From NCBI GenBank assembly GCA_047967505.1, contig CM106541.1: DNA of 64,000 nt, one strand, 5' to 3'. The notes beneath the pieces were generated by a model, which was not told where the DNA came from, did not search any database, and saw nothing but the letters and a program-made list of their open reading frames with translations. This document shows positions 45,191 to 56,791 of the stretch, piece by piece (the first letter of the stretch is position 1; every line of letters begins with the position of its first letter). A program made the translations under genes and the position numbers. The DNA comes from Dipteris shenzhenensis (Eukaryota > Polypodiophyta > Polypodiopsida > Gleicheniales).

Positions 45191-47330
45191 GCTTCATGAA
45201 GCTATGGTATTACCAACAATATCTGGTAGGATGTGGATTTCTTGGGAAGATCCAAGATAGTAAACAAGGAGTGAATCTGACTTTAGCAATTTTTGTTGGC
45301 ACATTATCAACAATGCCTAGTGGCTTCATTTTAGTGTTGTCGGCTAGGTGGATGTTGAATGCAGCCTTATGCACTGAAGGTAGGCCCCATTATTCATAAA
45401 TATCTCTTGCTAAAATGTCTACACTAGCTCCCCCGTCCATAATTGCATGGTATTGGCCAAAGGCTTGATGCTACAACGGGATGGTTACCATTTTTCTATC
45501 ATCCCCAGCATCGGATTTTACTAAAATAACCTTATCTTCTTCTTCACGTGGGGGGAATATTGTGAAGATTCTATCCATCCCTTGAAACTCCCACATTGTA
45601 GGGCAATTTCTTAGTAAGTTTCCAATTGGCATCGTGATGGGACAGCTTATTAAGCTCGCTAGTGTGGTACCATCCAATTGGGGATGTTTTGCCTATTGCT
45701 CCATTACCTTTGGAAGGTGTTGGGATCAATCACTATGCCAACACTGGGTGATGAGGGTGCTCTAACCTCTGCTTCTGCCACCTTGTCTACCTCAAATTTC
45801 TCTTGCTCTTGTTGTAACCATTGCTTCAAGGCTTGATAATTACCTTTCTCAAGTTGCAGTAGGCTTCCTTTGCTTCTTGGGTGGCATTGTCTGTAGATGT
45901 GTTGGGCATGGTTGTCGGATTGGTGAGGCTTGTTTTTCTATAGGGCTCTTTCATTTTTAAGTGGAAATGATTTTTTTCCATGCGGTTTCTTTATGCTTCC
46001 TTGTTATGACCAAGACTAGTTGTGATGCCACACTTTGTGTAGCCACACTATGATTTTCCACATTAATCATCCAGAGGGGTACATCAGGTTTTCTTCATTG
46101 GTTGGTTGAGGCTTTGCTCTTAGTGGGTAGTCCATGCATGCATACCAAACTCCACAATCTCTACACACAGGTTGAAATCTAACTAGGTTACCCTTGTATG
46201 GGCATTCCACAATGCGATGGTTTTCCACACAATTGAAACACTTCATGGGTGTTCGATATGTGGTTGGCCTTACTTTGATTTGCATATACATGAAAGAGTC
46301 CCTTTGTACCTTCCATGTAGTACATTGGGTACTCATGTTCATACTCATATTGTGGTTCTAGTTCTTCAAGTTGGAGTTGTTGCATTGGAACTACTGGAGC
46401 AAGATTGGTGGCTCAAGGGTACTGCAGAGAATTGGAATTTCTCAATAGTTGAGGCAGTTGTGTCCTCAACGGAATGGGATTGATCTGTGGCACTTGTGCC
46501 TTGCGTGCTAGTGCCGGCTGCCTATATATTGGGATTGGTGCCTGTTGATACTATTGGGGTGAGGGTTGTGCAACCCTCATATTGTAGAAGCAGGTGTTTA
46601 CATATTGGCCGACATTGCAAATGGCACACCATAACCTTGGGGGTTGAGCCACCTCTGGTGGGTTGAGTCTGTTCCATAGGATTGGGCACTCAGTGGCCAT
46701 GTGTTTGGCCATACAATATGGGAACTAGACATTCTCTCTTCTTGGGTACTATTGTGGCTAAGATATACACAACTTTTGCTCTATGGCCTGTAGCATGTCA
46801 TCTTTGAGCTTCCTAGTCATGGCCGAGAGGCAACCTTCTTCAACCAATTCTGTTGTGGATCTAGATTTGCCTCTTTTGGAGAGGATGTCCTTTCCGTCAT
46901 CACTCTTAGAGTCAAAATGCATCATTCTTCCACTAAGAGATCGAGATACCATTTGGAGGCTTCATCAGTTAAAGCCATGGGGAACCATACTACCTTGATT
47001 TCATTTGATTGATCCCCTCTAGCTCAACATATGGCATTAAAATGCTAGAGAAATCTTGCTCGATTTCCTCGGCCATTGTATTTTGGAAGTTCTAGTTTGC
47101 CAAGGGTCGCCTGCCCTAATTTTTATTGCACCGACTATAATTGTTCCAACGGTTAAAGAAATTATCCCCATCCTCTAGGTTAAGGTCGCGATGACGATCT
47201 GCCACATTGTAACTAGGAGGAGTCATATGGAATGGATGCATGGCAAGGGGGGAATTTGGGGTGGAGGGTGGTAGGAGACGTTGGCCAGAGTGTAGTTGCA
47301 TGCCGAAATGTTGAGAGATCGATTAGGTAA
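45190..47330 (-). pseudogene. Gypsy gag-protease remnant with four zinc-knuckle-like motifs
   Basis: Minus strand, in order: a gag segment near 46970-46920 reading VVWFPMALTDEASKWYLDL; knuckle-like CMAKHMATEC and CAICNVGQYVNTC (46710-46560); CFNCVENHRIVEC and CRDCGVWYAC (46248-46120); then the aspartic protease at about 45470-45280 with MDGGASVDILA, ISCPITMPIG and LADNTKMKPLGIV. Several stops and shifts separate the parts. Pol is absent. The protease triad reads D-G-G, as in many plant Gypsy elements. Confidence 0.75.
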
Positions 47331-47419
47331 CTCCTCTTGAGGTGGTGATGTATGTGGGTTAGGGGGGATTACAACTATTTGCGGAAGGAAGTGCACCACC
47401 TTCCCGCCCACACACACTG

Positions 47420-48346
47420 TGTGGTCATAATAATTATATTATATATTATCATATAAATATTTCTAATTGCTCTTTCATTCAAAATTCTTGTTTTTAATGT
47501 GAATTCTTAAGACATTCCTCTCTTTTGATGTATGTTTTCGATGCAAGAGAGCCAATAAATTCAAGTTGGATGCAACATCGAAGGATCACAACACCTTTAT
47601 TGATGTTGTAGTCCATGTGATAATATTGTTGTATAAACTGCAACGAGGATTACTTATGAGCTCCTCTGAGCATTGCCTTAATCATGTCTTTATTGGGCTT
47701 CAACTTCCAAAATATGGACATCACAAAGTTAGTAATAAATCACCACCTCTGACATTAGGATTGGGTTCTAATGGACCTTGTATCACGTCTCATGTTCATA
47801 TTTTTACTCATGCATTTTTTCCCTTGAAAATTTGACGAAATGCTATGATTCAAGTTCAATTTTGACTTAGTAGAGTTACTGCTCGACGATGCATCTGATG
47901 TCGATATTTTTACCCATTCATTTTTTCCTTTAACTAAAAATTTGATAAAACACTAGGATTCAACCTCAATTTCGAGCGATAGAAAGGCTGCCTACCGTAA
48001 CTCTAGTTAGTGTTTTTAAAAAAAATAGAGTCAGTGCACTCATGCACCTCATGCACCCAAAGTGAGATACAGAAGGAAAGGGCCCATAGGCCTATCCATA
48101 AAGAGAGCAAAGCTAGAAAATTCGAATGGGAAAATGAACACTAAGCTATTGCTTCAAGGCCAAGTTTTATAACCTTTTATTTTAATTTGACTTTTATTTC
48201 TTTTTCAAGAGGATTCTATAACATTGATACGCATACGAGTCAAAGGTCAAATTTTGGATGGCGAGTGGCTTTGAAAGGTGCTGTCAAGGAAAGCGAACAA
48301 TTGGTCCGTCGAAGAATGTGAAAGGTAGGTTAAATGTGCAGCATTT
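47420..48346. other. Intergenic region downstream of the UGT gene
   Basis: A diverged pair of phrases, CATATTTTTACTCATGCATTTTTTCCCTT (from 47796) and GATATTTTTACCCATTCATTTTTTCCTTT (from 47903), indicates a small tandem duplication with a period of about 107 bp. No gene seen; the right end should carry the UGT 3' UTR. Confidence 0.45.
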
Positions 48347-49834
48347 CTAACGGTTGTTGCTTTGGGCGATCCTCATGGAGTCGAGGAGTTGTTCCCAACT
48401 GCGGGCTGATGATCCACTCGGCTGCACAGCCTTCTTGGCTGCCTCCTTCCACTTCATCGCATTCTTCCTCAACTCCATAGCCTTGTCTCCTTCCATCACT
48501 TGCCTCGTCTTCTTCTCCACTTCCTGCCTCCCTATCATCCCATCTCCCCGCGCCTCGAAGTCCAGCCCCACCTTCCATCCATCCACCACGCACCTAATGT
48601 TCATCATCTGATCGGCGAAATAAGGCCACCCCAGCATCGGTACCCCTGCCGTTATGGCCTCCAGTGTCGAATTCCACCCTCCGTGCGTCAGAAACGCCCC
48701 TGTCGCTTCATGGGTTAGGACCTGCAGCTGCGGTGCCCACGACACAAAACATGCTCGATCCTTTATTCTGTCTAGATGCCCATCCGGAAACAAGGCTGCC
48801 TCTCCGGAAAGGAGGTCTGATCGGATCACCCATAGCAGAGGGTGCTGGCTTGCCTCCAGACCCAGTGCCAGCTCTTCGAATTGCTCCCGGGACAGTGTAG
48901 CAATGCTTCCGAACGAGACGAATAAAACCGATTTTGGTAATTGCTTGTCCAGCCACTTCATGCATTCGTCTTCCTCTGGCCACAGCGACGCGGTCCAATA
49001 ATCGGGATCCACTTTCCCATTGAAGTATGACTCTGGCAGTAGAGGACCTACAGTGTAGATATGCGAATTGTCCTTGCCAAGAGCTTCCAATGCCTCGCGG
49101 TCGAGTTCTTCAAATGAATTGAACGCGATCCAGGTGGTCTCACCTAACCTTGAATAAGGGTGGAGAAAAACATCAAACATGAAATCTCCGGGCTCGTAAC
49201 GCTGAAGGAACGTATTCAGCTCGTGAAGCTTGAGAGGCGGTGCTCCGGGGACCCAATTGACGAGCTCAGAAGAGTCTGAATCACAACAACAAAAACTATT
49301 TAGCGCTACAATGAGGGTACTCAACGACATGTCAAAGTCAACTACGAGATATATACCTTGTGGGGGACGGCAGCCTTGGTTAATGGCCATCACAGAAGCG
49401 AGGGTAGGCACAGAAGCAGTCCAGAAAGCCAGCCTGGGCAACCCGAACTTGGTTGCAACGTTCTGCGTGAAAGCACCGTACAGATCGGAAACAATACATG
49501 TAGGCGGCGTGTCCTCTTGCAACAGTTTCGCAATCAACTGTCCCAATCCTTCCTCCATGCGCACCCACGCTTTCGCCAGCTCCACGATGTTATCTTGTCC
49601 AGTGGTTCGTCCATCGTCCCTGTCGCTGTGCACTGCGACCAGGCGGATGTCGAGGCTGGGATCTGGGATAGATGGAATCGCTCGAGTGAGGATGTCTTGG
49701 GTGTGTTGGGTATTGACGAAGGTGATAGTGAAGCCTTGAGCTGCAAGCTTTTTGGAGAAGTGCATCATGGGACCAATATGGCCTTGGGCAGGAAAAGGTA
49801 TCACCACAGCGTGAGGCTTCGAAGAGGGTGACAT
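48347..49834 (-). CDS. Family-1 UDP-glycosyltransferase (GT1), intact
   Basis: Transfers a sugar, probably glucose from UDP-glucose, to a small acceptor such as a hormone or phenolic in the cytosol. I choose the ATG at 49834 (MSPSSKPHAVVIPFPAQGHIGP) because the upstream Met would start almost at the TATA box. The His of PAQGH is the catalytic base and the Asp in CIVSDL its partner. The PSPG donor-binding box is at residues 339-382, from WAPQLQVLTHE through THGGWNSTLEA to WPYFADQ; a final Gln usually favours UDP-glucose. An 81-bp intron (49356-49276, CAAG/GTATAT to GATTCAG) is divisible by three and stop-free. Spliced length is 468 residues, normal for the family; unspliced 495. The substrate cannot be told. 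UGT83/85/86-like relatives are the closest style. Confidence 0.95.
   Translation of the reverse strand: MSPSSKPHAVVIPFPAQGHIGPMMHFSKKLAAQGFTITFVNTQHTQDILTRAIPSIPDPSLDIRLVAVHSDRDDGRTTGQDNIVELAKAWVRMEEGLGQLIAKLLQEDTPPTCIVSDLYGAFTQNVATKFGLPRLAFWTASVPTLASVMAINQGCRPPQGIYLVVDFDMSLSTLIVALNSFCCCDSDSSELVNWVPGAPPLKLHELNTFLQRYEPGDFMFDVFLHPYSRLGETTWIAFNSFEELDREALEALGKDNSHIYTVGPLLPESYFNGKVDPDYWTASLWPEEDECMKWLDKQLPKSVLFVSFGSIATLSREQFEELALGLEASQHPLLWVIRSDLLSGEAALFPDGHLDRIKDRACFVSWAPQLQVLTHEATGAFLTHGGWNSTLEAITAGVPMLGWPYFADQMMNIRCVVDGWKVGLDFEARGDGMIGRQEVEKKTRQVMEGDKAMELRKNAMKWKEAAKKAVQPSGSSARSWEQLLDSMRIAQSNNR
49276..49356 (-). other. 81-bp in-frame intron of the UGT gene
   Basis: The donor CAAG/GTATAT and acceptor TTGTGATTCAG/A are both strong. 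Without splicing the protein gains 27 hydrophobic and Cys/Ser-rich residues just before the conserved VNWVPG segment, which other UGTs lack, so splicing is the likely normal state. Confidence 0.85.
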
Positions 49835-49970
49835 TGTGCAGGTTATGAAGCTATACGATAATGCAGGCGATGAAGCTACGGACTGGTGTTGTGTAATACG
49901 CTTTGATACTTCAATTGTGCAGGTTCTAATGCTATACACTCTTGTCGTAGGCTTTCGTTCGTGCGCCTAC

Positions 49971-49977
49971 TTATATA
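49971..49977 (-). promoter_or_regulatory. TATA box of the UGT gene
   Basis: TATATAA on the minus strand lies 137 bp upstream of the chosen start codon. This predicts transcription starting near 49940 and a leader of roughly 105 bp. Confidence 0.7.
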
Positions 49978-50309
49978 CACAAGAAGGTCCCAGGGATATA
50001 ATAAACAAGAGAGGAGAGAATTTTGACACGCTTCTACACTCTGCTTTTGAAAATGGAGATTCCGTCCAGGTTCAGTTTGTTAAGCGGGGCCGACGGAAGC
50101 CTTCATTCATGCATGATGTACGCATTTCTTCTAAATGGTACTTTTCTATGGGTCAACTACAGAAAACCATTTTAAAAAAGAAAACCACCTACTTTTGGAA
50201 AACGGAAACCTTTTGAAGCGTCCAACCCTTAAAATTGACAATTTTAATAAACCTAATATTCTCGAGTTCACACGTGAAACAAGTGCTTGAACAAAAGGGA
50301 CTTTGGACC

Positions 50310-50670
50310 AATCTTTATATAGGAAATTTAAGCATATTTCCTAGATAGGAAGAGCGATTTTCTCCCCTTTATCTAGGAAATTCTTTTTCCTATATAGACT
50401 AGGTAGTGCTATCTAGGAAATTTGACTTTAGTGTGGAGAATCAAGTGGATTCTATGTTATCTATATTATAGGAAATGAGGTCTTTTGAATATAGGAAATT
50501 ATATTTCCATAGACCATGCAATGCTATGTAGGAAATGTGACTTTCTATATGGTGAATGAAGTGAATTTTATGTTTCCTATATAAGAAGTGGGGTATATTC
50601 TAAGAAATGTGACTTTTTATATGGAGAATCAAATGGATTCTAAGTTCCTATATAGTTAATTAGAAAAAAA
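50310..50670. repeat. Degenerate AGGAAAT repeats upstream of the UGT promoter
   Basis: Units of about 100-120 bp recur imperfectly: TAGGAAATTTGACTTTAGTGTGGAGAATCAAGTGGATTCTA (near 50413), TAGGAAATGTGACTTTCTATATGGTGAATGAAGTG (near 50528) and AAGAAATGTGACTTTTTATATGGAGAATCAAATGGATTCTA (near 50603), with CCTATATAG between them. Confidence 0.7.
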
Positions 50671-51715
50671 GTATATTTTCTATGTGGTGATTTCAATTAC
50701 CTACATAGAAATGAGTCATCGACTGATGCACCCGCCCGGCCATCAAGGTCAAGAACATTGTATTATCCATGTGAATTTTTATATTAAAAATGAGCATATA
50801 TATAAGAATCTTGTATAATTTAATTTGAACAGGATACAATGTAGGCAAATTATAATTTTTACAAAATTTAAACTCTCATATTTCTTCTATATATCCAAAA
50901 ATTTCTAAGTGCAACATATAATAATATATCTATTTGTAAGTACAACATACAAATAATGTCAATGTGAATTGTCAAATGTGTAAAAAATAAAAATATAAAA
51001 TGTAATTTCAAATTGATGATTCAAATAAAAGGGTCAATTAAAATTAAGCGCACAATGTGCAACTGATATTCAGATGAAAGTCTCAATTGTCTAAGGTTGT
51101 CAAAGCAAAGTTTTGCCAATAAAGGGTAAATAATTACTTGAGCCATGAAATGAACAATGTGTGATGTAAAATAAAATGTTTTGGTGTAAAAATTAGTTAT
51201 CTCATGTTAATCCAAATGATAAAGTTAATTTTAAATGAGATGCTAAGATCCTCTAGTGCATAAAATTTCAAATAGGTATGCAAAGTTTTATGTTGTGATG
51301 TCAACAGGGTGTCAATGCATCTTCACTCAATTGATTTTTTGATACCCTGAAATTCCATGTACATTTGTAAATAAATATGAAAAAATAGACCTCTAGGTTG
51401 CTTGCTATATTGTCTATCCAAGAGGCATTCATCTAATTGAAAGAAAGTTTGCTAATCTCCCATTGTTTTCCCTTAAATTTTTGTATTTTGTTCATAGTAC
51501 ACATTATACATTAAGTTATTATTATGCTGTGGTGTTAATGTATAGTCACTCCATGAACTTTTTGATACCCTTCATCCATCTACATTTGAAAATAAATCCA
51601 AAATAAAACTCTACATGTTGCTTGCAATATTGTCAATCCAAAAGGAAGCCATCTAGCCAATAACATAATTTTCTTAGGTCCATGCGAGCATGGTAACAAA
51701 ATTGTGGCCTGAGTA
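50671..51715. other. AT-rich intergenic DNA with an old duplication
   Basis: TTTTTGATACCCT, CATTTG(T/A)AAATAAAT, GTTGCTTGC(T/A)ATATTGTC and CCA(A/T)CTAG-type phrases occur at about 51338-51440 and again at 51560-51660, a diverged duplication about 225 bp apart. No gene seen. Confidence 0.55.
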
Positions 51716-51719
51716 GTGC

Positions 51720-54190
51720 ATGCCCGCCACCCATTCCTATGTGATGCTAGGGAGAGAAGGATCCCTAAAAAGATGGAGAAGCGACTTAGCAGGCGTCAAG
51801 TGTGTGAAAACAATGAGTGTGGTGCATGGTGAGGATGGAAGTACCTCAAAAGAGGTGGAGAGGAGTGATGAGAGTAGTGCCTCAAAAGAGGTGGTCACTA
51901 CGGGTGAGGCTTTGGGTGAGCAACTTGAAGAGGATGGAGAATCGATGTCTTACATGGAAGCACTGGCAAAAAATCTCCAACCGGGCTTCACTCCACTGGA
52001 GTTGGAAGAAGCCAAATAGATCATGCAAGGGAAGTTGCAACCAAAGGGTGGTACGAAGTGGGTTAGAAGCATGTTGCAAACTTTGAGCTCTAGGTTGAAG
52101 ACATCAGGCCGAGCTCAAGTGGTTGGCAAGAGAAAGTGCCTACTTCTCCTTTATAGGTAGGGTACCAACTTTGGAGGAGCTCCAATAGGTCTTAGCTAGT
52201 TTTTGAATGCGATATTCCAGCCTTGGCCTATATGGAAAAATTCATTGGTAAAGGATTTTTTTTGGTGCGCTTTATTTCGAAAGCTCTTTGCTACGATGAT
52301 TTGAGTAGGTCCTTCATGTTTCCCAATGCTTTAGTGCTTGTTATCCCTTGGAGTGCGACCTTCTTCACCATCAGATTTGAGCATGCAAGAAAGTGCACCA
52401 ATCCAGTTTGCTTCTAATCACTTCTAATCAAGTGATCCCGTCATCATATCCAACCACAAGCAAATGTGATCCCGTCATCATATCCAACCACGAGCAAATG
52501 CAATCATGGATCAACGGGGCCCGACACACATTCAGGTGAACAATGGAGGGTGGTGGGTAATAAAGGTAATTCCAAGGTGGTCGACTCTAGTGAGAAGACC
52601 ATGCAGAGTGTTGACCCATTGCATGAAGCACTCGTAGTTCATAATAAGGAGCTATTGGTGTTGGATTCAACAGTTGTAGTCTCTTAACTTCCAGACACTC
52701 CACAGATCTTCCTGCATGGTGGTCAAGATATTCCCAATGCCAATCATAAAAAGTGCTATCTCAGAAGAAAAATCTCAACTAGGCCCATAGGAAGATCATC
52801 ATGAAATAATTAGTACAGAAGACAGGCCCCTCCTTGCCATCCCATCGGCTAAAAACTTCATGAAGAGAATAAAAGAAGCTACCAGGTCTGCTAGATCAGG
52901 GAAGAGAAAAGATTTAATAACTTTAGAGATGCCTACAAAGTCTTTGCTCAATAATCTAGGTGCTGAGAGGAGAAAGGGTTCGGGTATTGTTGTAATGTCT
53001 TGGAATATTAGAGGATGGTGTGATAAAGGAAACAAAAAAGTTGTCTCACTATAGTGAAGAAGTGGAGACCTCAAGTTCTCCTACTTCAAGAATTGAATTA
53101 CGGCTCGAATGAGAATTGGTGGTATGATTTTCGTAGGCTTGGTTTTGAAGTCTTTGCTAATTGTCCACATCGGGGTAAGGGTGGCACAATAGGCTTGTTG
53201 CAAAGTAGCCTTGGCCCCAAGGAATCTACAAAGATGACAAATGCTCAATTGTTCTCCAATTGTTATAGTTAGTGCATGTAGGAATGGCTTTGTGTTTAGG
53301 TTTGTCAATTTATGGACCCCATTCTCTGCAAGATAGGATCAATTGTTGGGAATCTTGGAGGAATGCATGGTGTATGATCATCGGATAGTCGGGCAGGATT
53401 GGAACTTGACAACCACTGAGCTAGATTGTCTCACCCAAATCCATCAATCTCAAGTCTAGAAAAGGATGCATGGTAGCAGTTGGTGATGGGTAAAGGCTTA
53501 GTGGATTGTGCAGAGCTACCTCCTGTGAATCTAAAGGACTTCTCATGGTCAAACCACAAAAAGGGTGAAGAGTATAGGGCTCCTAGACTAGTTTGATTCT
53601 ATGCTTTGGAAGAGAGGTGGTGGTTAAGAGGACCCATGCATGGTAAAACTGTTCTTGACATGGATCTATCTGATCATGTGCTAGTCTAGACATTTGGTAC
53701 CCACTGGCGGCAGGGAGATCCTTGGATATCCCCTACACCTTTAAGAAGCATCTTTTAGAATCCAAAAAATTATGCAAAGAGATTAGGGAGTTATGGGTTG
53801 AGCACATAGCTACCTTTTCTAAACCGTGTATGAAATGGGACCCCGCCATCTACAAAGTAATTGTCAGAGCTAGGAAGGTGGATTGTAGGCTACGGGAGTA
53901 TAGGAAGACTGAGGGGGATTGCCATATCCTAGCTCAAAAAGCCATTGGGGCAGCTCTAGCCTTAAATCCTACGGATACATTCCTCTCAAGTTTCAACCTT
54001 AATGGTCAAGACGAAGTCAGCTCTACAATTTAGAGAGTAGGAAGAAGCCAAAAGGGCCAGTGTTAGAAGTAGAGAGACATGGTTGGCAGTTGGGGATTGG
54101 CCCTCTAAGTTCTTCTTTCCCATTGTGATGATATGAGGGACATGGTCAGCAACTAGTCACCTTGCTCTTCACTGATGATATGGTCACCTT
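51720..54190 (+). pseudogene. LINE (L1-type) remnant: ORF1-like, endonuclease, linker
   Basis: A DUF4283-like ORF1 remnant lies near 52200-52410 (FLVRFISKALCYDDLSRSF, VLVIPWSATF). The apurinic endonuclease of ORF2 starts near 52984 with VVMSWNIRGW, then WRPQVLLLQELNYG (53056) and, after a frameshift and stops, DWNLTTTELDC (about 53400) and DLSDHVLV (about 53660). The linker to RT is open at 53722-54033 and continues as TWLAVGDWPSKFFF near 54080. LFTDDMVTFL at about 54162 resembles the RT catalytic motif, which would mean most of RT is deleted. Many stops: an old dead copy. Confidence 0.8.
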
Positions 54191-55119
54191 CTTGGTAGAA
54201 GATATGGGGTGAAAGTGCTTAATTGAAAAGGGTATAATGGTCTCACAGGTGATGCTAGCCTCTTGGAATTAATCTGGTGGAGTGTGGCCTTATGAGACAA
54301 TGAACCTTTTAGTTTGCATGATATGGCCAGCAAAGCCCGGTCATGTGCTCGGCCTCTCACCATGGTCACTAATGTGTTTCTCAATAGCCGACCCATAAGT
54401 TGTGGCCATCAAGTGACCAATCATCATCATCTAATATCCATGGGATCCCTTGCCTTGTGAATGTGTATATGTGTTTGTGGTGCAAGAGATTGGAAATCCT
54501 TTGTAAAAGTCATCATTGAAACTTTCCAAGTGGTATCAAACTTTGCATGGGTATTAAGTGAAATGGTTTCCATGTCCTTGCAAAGTTCCATGTTGATCAG
54601 ACCCTAAATGCATGGCTAGGAAGGCACAATATCCCAAATTTTCATGTGCATCCTGTTATGTGAAAAAAAAAAAGTAACAATCATAAACAATGATACCTCC
54701 AATCATTCTGATTGGTAATAAACTTTGCACGGGTCTTAAATTGAGTGGTTTACATATCCCTACAGAGTTCCTATATAATGAAGAATAATTGTAAATCAAA
54801 TTGAATAATTTGATAATAAACCATACATATGGTATTATGAATGCTACTTACATAATTTAATCTTTTGATATATGTAAGCTAAAAACACCGACTATAATCT
54901 CTTAGTTCCTTTTCAAGCAACGTGCATAAGCTATACCACTACCTTGCATATAAGCAATATCCAATGTTGAATAAATTCATGAAGAATGAAATAGAATATA
55001 AGATGAAATAACAACCACCACCTTTGACTATTGTGCACAATTGTTTGCCGATGATGGGCATGAAGATTGGATATTGCCATTGCAGTTGGCATTTTCTTTT
55101 GGGCCAGATTTGCTCATAT
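54191..55119. other. Intergenic DNA with a 183-bp spaced repeat
   Basis: AACTTTGCATGGGTATTAA...GGTTTCCATGTCC (54538-54590) and AACTTTGCACGGGTCTTAA...GGTTTACATATCC (54720-54772) are diverged copies. An A-run lies at 54663-54673. No gene seen. Confidence 0.5.
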
Positions 55120-55366
55120 GGATGCATAGTATATTCACATGAGACATATGCTTTGACATGAGTTTTGGTGATATTTCACTCTATTGTGGCATACAAATTT
55201 GGGTGCACCTGGTATTTGGTGTGATTCTCTCTTCTAGGCAATGGATGCATAGTATATGCACATGAGTCAGATACTTTGAGACATGAGTTTTGGTGATATT
55301 TCACTCTGTTGTGGAATACACATTTGGGTGCACTTGGTACTTGGTGTGATTCTCTCTTTTAGGCAC
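55120..55366 (+). repeat. 123-bp tandem duplication upstream of Copia C gag
   Basis: GGATGCATAGTATAT starts at 55120 and 55243; both copies continue ATGAGTTTTGGTGATATTTCACTCT and GGTGTGATTCTCTCTT with a few differences. It directly precedes the gag start at 55398 and is probably in the element's leader or LTR. Confidence 0.9.
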
Positions 55367-55397
55367 TAGCATTTGAGATTTTTTCTTCATTTGCATC

Positions 55398-56385
55398 ATG
55401 GCATCCTCTTCCATGTCTGAAAAGGAGTTATTTAGCATTAAAAAGTTTGATGGGACAAACTTTTATTTGTGGAAAGAACAAATGAGGGATGTGCTTATTC
55501 AAAAGAAGCAGAATAAACCCTTGGCAGGGATTGAAGCTGAGCTTGCAAATATGTTTAAGGATGATTGGAATGAGTTGGATGCATTAGCAAAATCTACTAT
55601 TAGACTTCATCTTGCAGATTCAGTTTATTTCACAGTAGTAAATGAGCAGACTACGGAAGATTTGTGGAAGAAACTGTGTGCCACTTATGAAAAGGAAACT
55701 ACCTCTAATAAAGTTTACCTCATGAAGAGGTTGTTTGAGCTGTAGATGAAGGAAGGGGTCTCCATTGCTTCTCACTTGAATGAATTCAATATTATTTTTA
55801 GCTAGCTTCAGGCTCAGAAGATGAATTTTGATGCAGAGACTAAGGCAATATTTCTCTTATGTTCATTGCCATCCTCATGGGATACCTTCCATATAGTTGT
55901 TAGTAACTCTGCACCTGGTGGAGTACTGAAATTTGATGATGTTGTGGGTAGCTTGTTGGCCGAGGAGATTAGACGGAAGTCTATTGACAGCAACAAGCAG
56001 GATGCAGCCTTAAATGTGCAAAGGGTAGATCACAGTTCAAGGGAAGTCCCAAGAAAGAGGGAAGTCTCATAGCAAATCCAGGGCATGGAACATTGAGTGT
56101 TACCACTGTGGCAAGGGCCATATGAAAAAGAATGGCCACAAGGTGAAAAGAGAGCAAAAGGATAAGAAAAAGAATGCAAATTGGGGTACAAATCAAAAGG
56201 AAGAGAGTCCAAGGGAGGACAAAGGAAAACTAAAGATCGAGAAGATCAATGCAGTCAGACATGATAGTGACAATGCCGTTCTCTTCATGTCTAGTTTATC
56301 TACAAAGTTGCTTACCACTTCAGATGATGCATATTCCCAGGATTGGATTTTGGATTCTGGTGCTTCATTACTTGGCCAGCGCTAG
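55398..56385 (+). pseudogene. Copia element C: gag and start of protease, truncated
   Basis: Gag begins MSEKELFSIKKFDGTNFYLWKEQMRD, with UBN2 text (LHLADSVYFTV, EDLWKKLCATYEKE). TAG at 55743 and another near 55802 interrupt the frame, which continues with FLLCSLPSSWDTF and KFDDVVGSLLAEEIRRK. After a shift near 56030 the zinc knuckle is damaged (CYHCGKGHMKKNGH, last Cys absent). The protease starts with DWILDSGAS near 56341, then the element ends abruptly at about 56380, replaced by unrelated duplicated DNA. Confidence 0.88.
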
Positions 56386-56400
56386 GACGTTTTTTCAAAT

Positions 56401-56791
56401 TCTGAAATCTTGTGCTTCCACATGGCACAATATACACCCTTAGATTTTTTAAATTCTGAAAGCCCAAAAGCTTTGAAAGCTTTTGAAAAGCTGCGTAAAA
56501 AGCCAAGGCAAAACCTTTAAATATAGGTGAAACGACAGACGAACGTAAGCCAAAAACAACGTAGATTGCTTTATGAAGGCTATTGGTTCTGAAATCCTGT
56601 GCTTCCACATGGCACAATATACACCCTTAGATTTTTTAAATTCTGAAAGCCCAAAAGCTTTGAAAGCTTTTGATTAAAAGCTGCGTAAAAAGCCAACTGC
56701 GTAAAAAGCCAAGGCAAAACCTTTAAATATAGGTGAAATGGATGAACGTAAGCCAAAAACAACATAGATTGCTTTATGAAGGCTATTGGTT
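56401..56791 (+). repeat. 187-bp tandem duplication at the Copia C truncation point
   Basis: TCTGAAATC(T/C)TGTGCTTCCAC starts at 56401 and 56588. Copies run through AAACCTTTAAATATAGG and GATTGCTTTATGAAGGCTATTGG with few differences. The second copy has an extra short duplication of CTGCGTAAAAAGCC. The array starts 16-20 bp after the Copia protease breaks off. Confidence 0.93.

Noticed and set aside
48354-49831. Plus-strand open frames of 72-169 codons across the UGT gene
   Set aside because: They are antisense shadows of a GC-rich coding region with a clear PSPG-containing protein on the minus strand.
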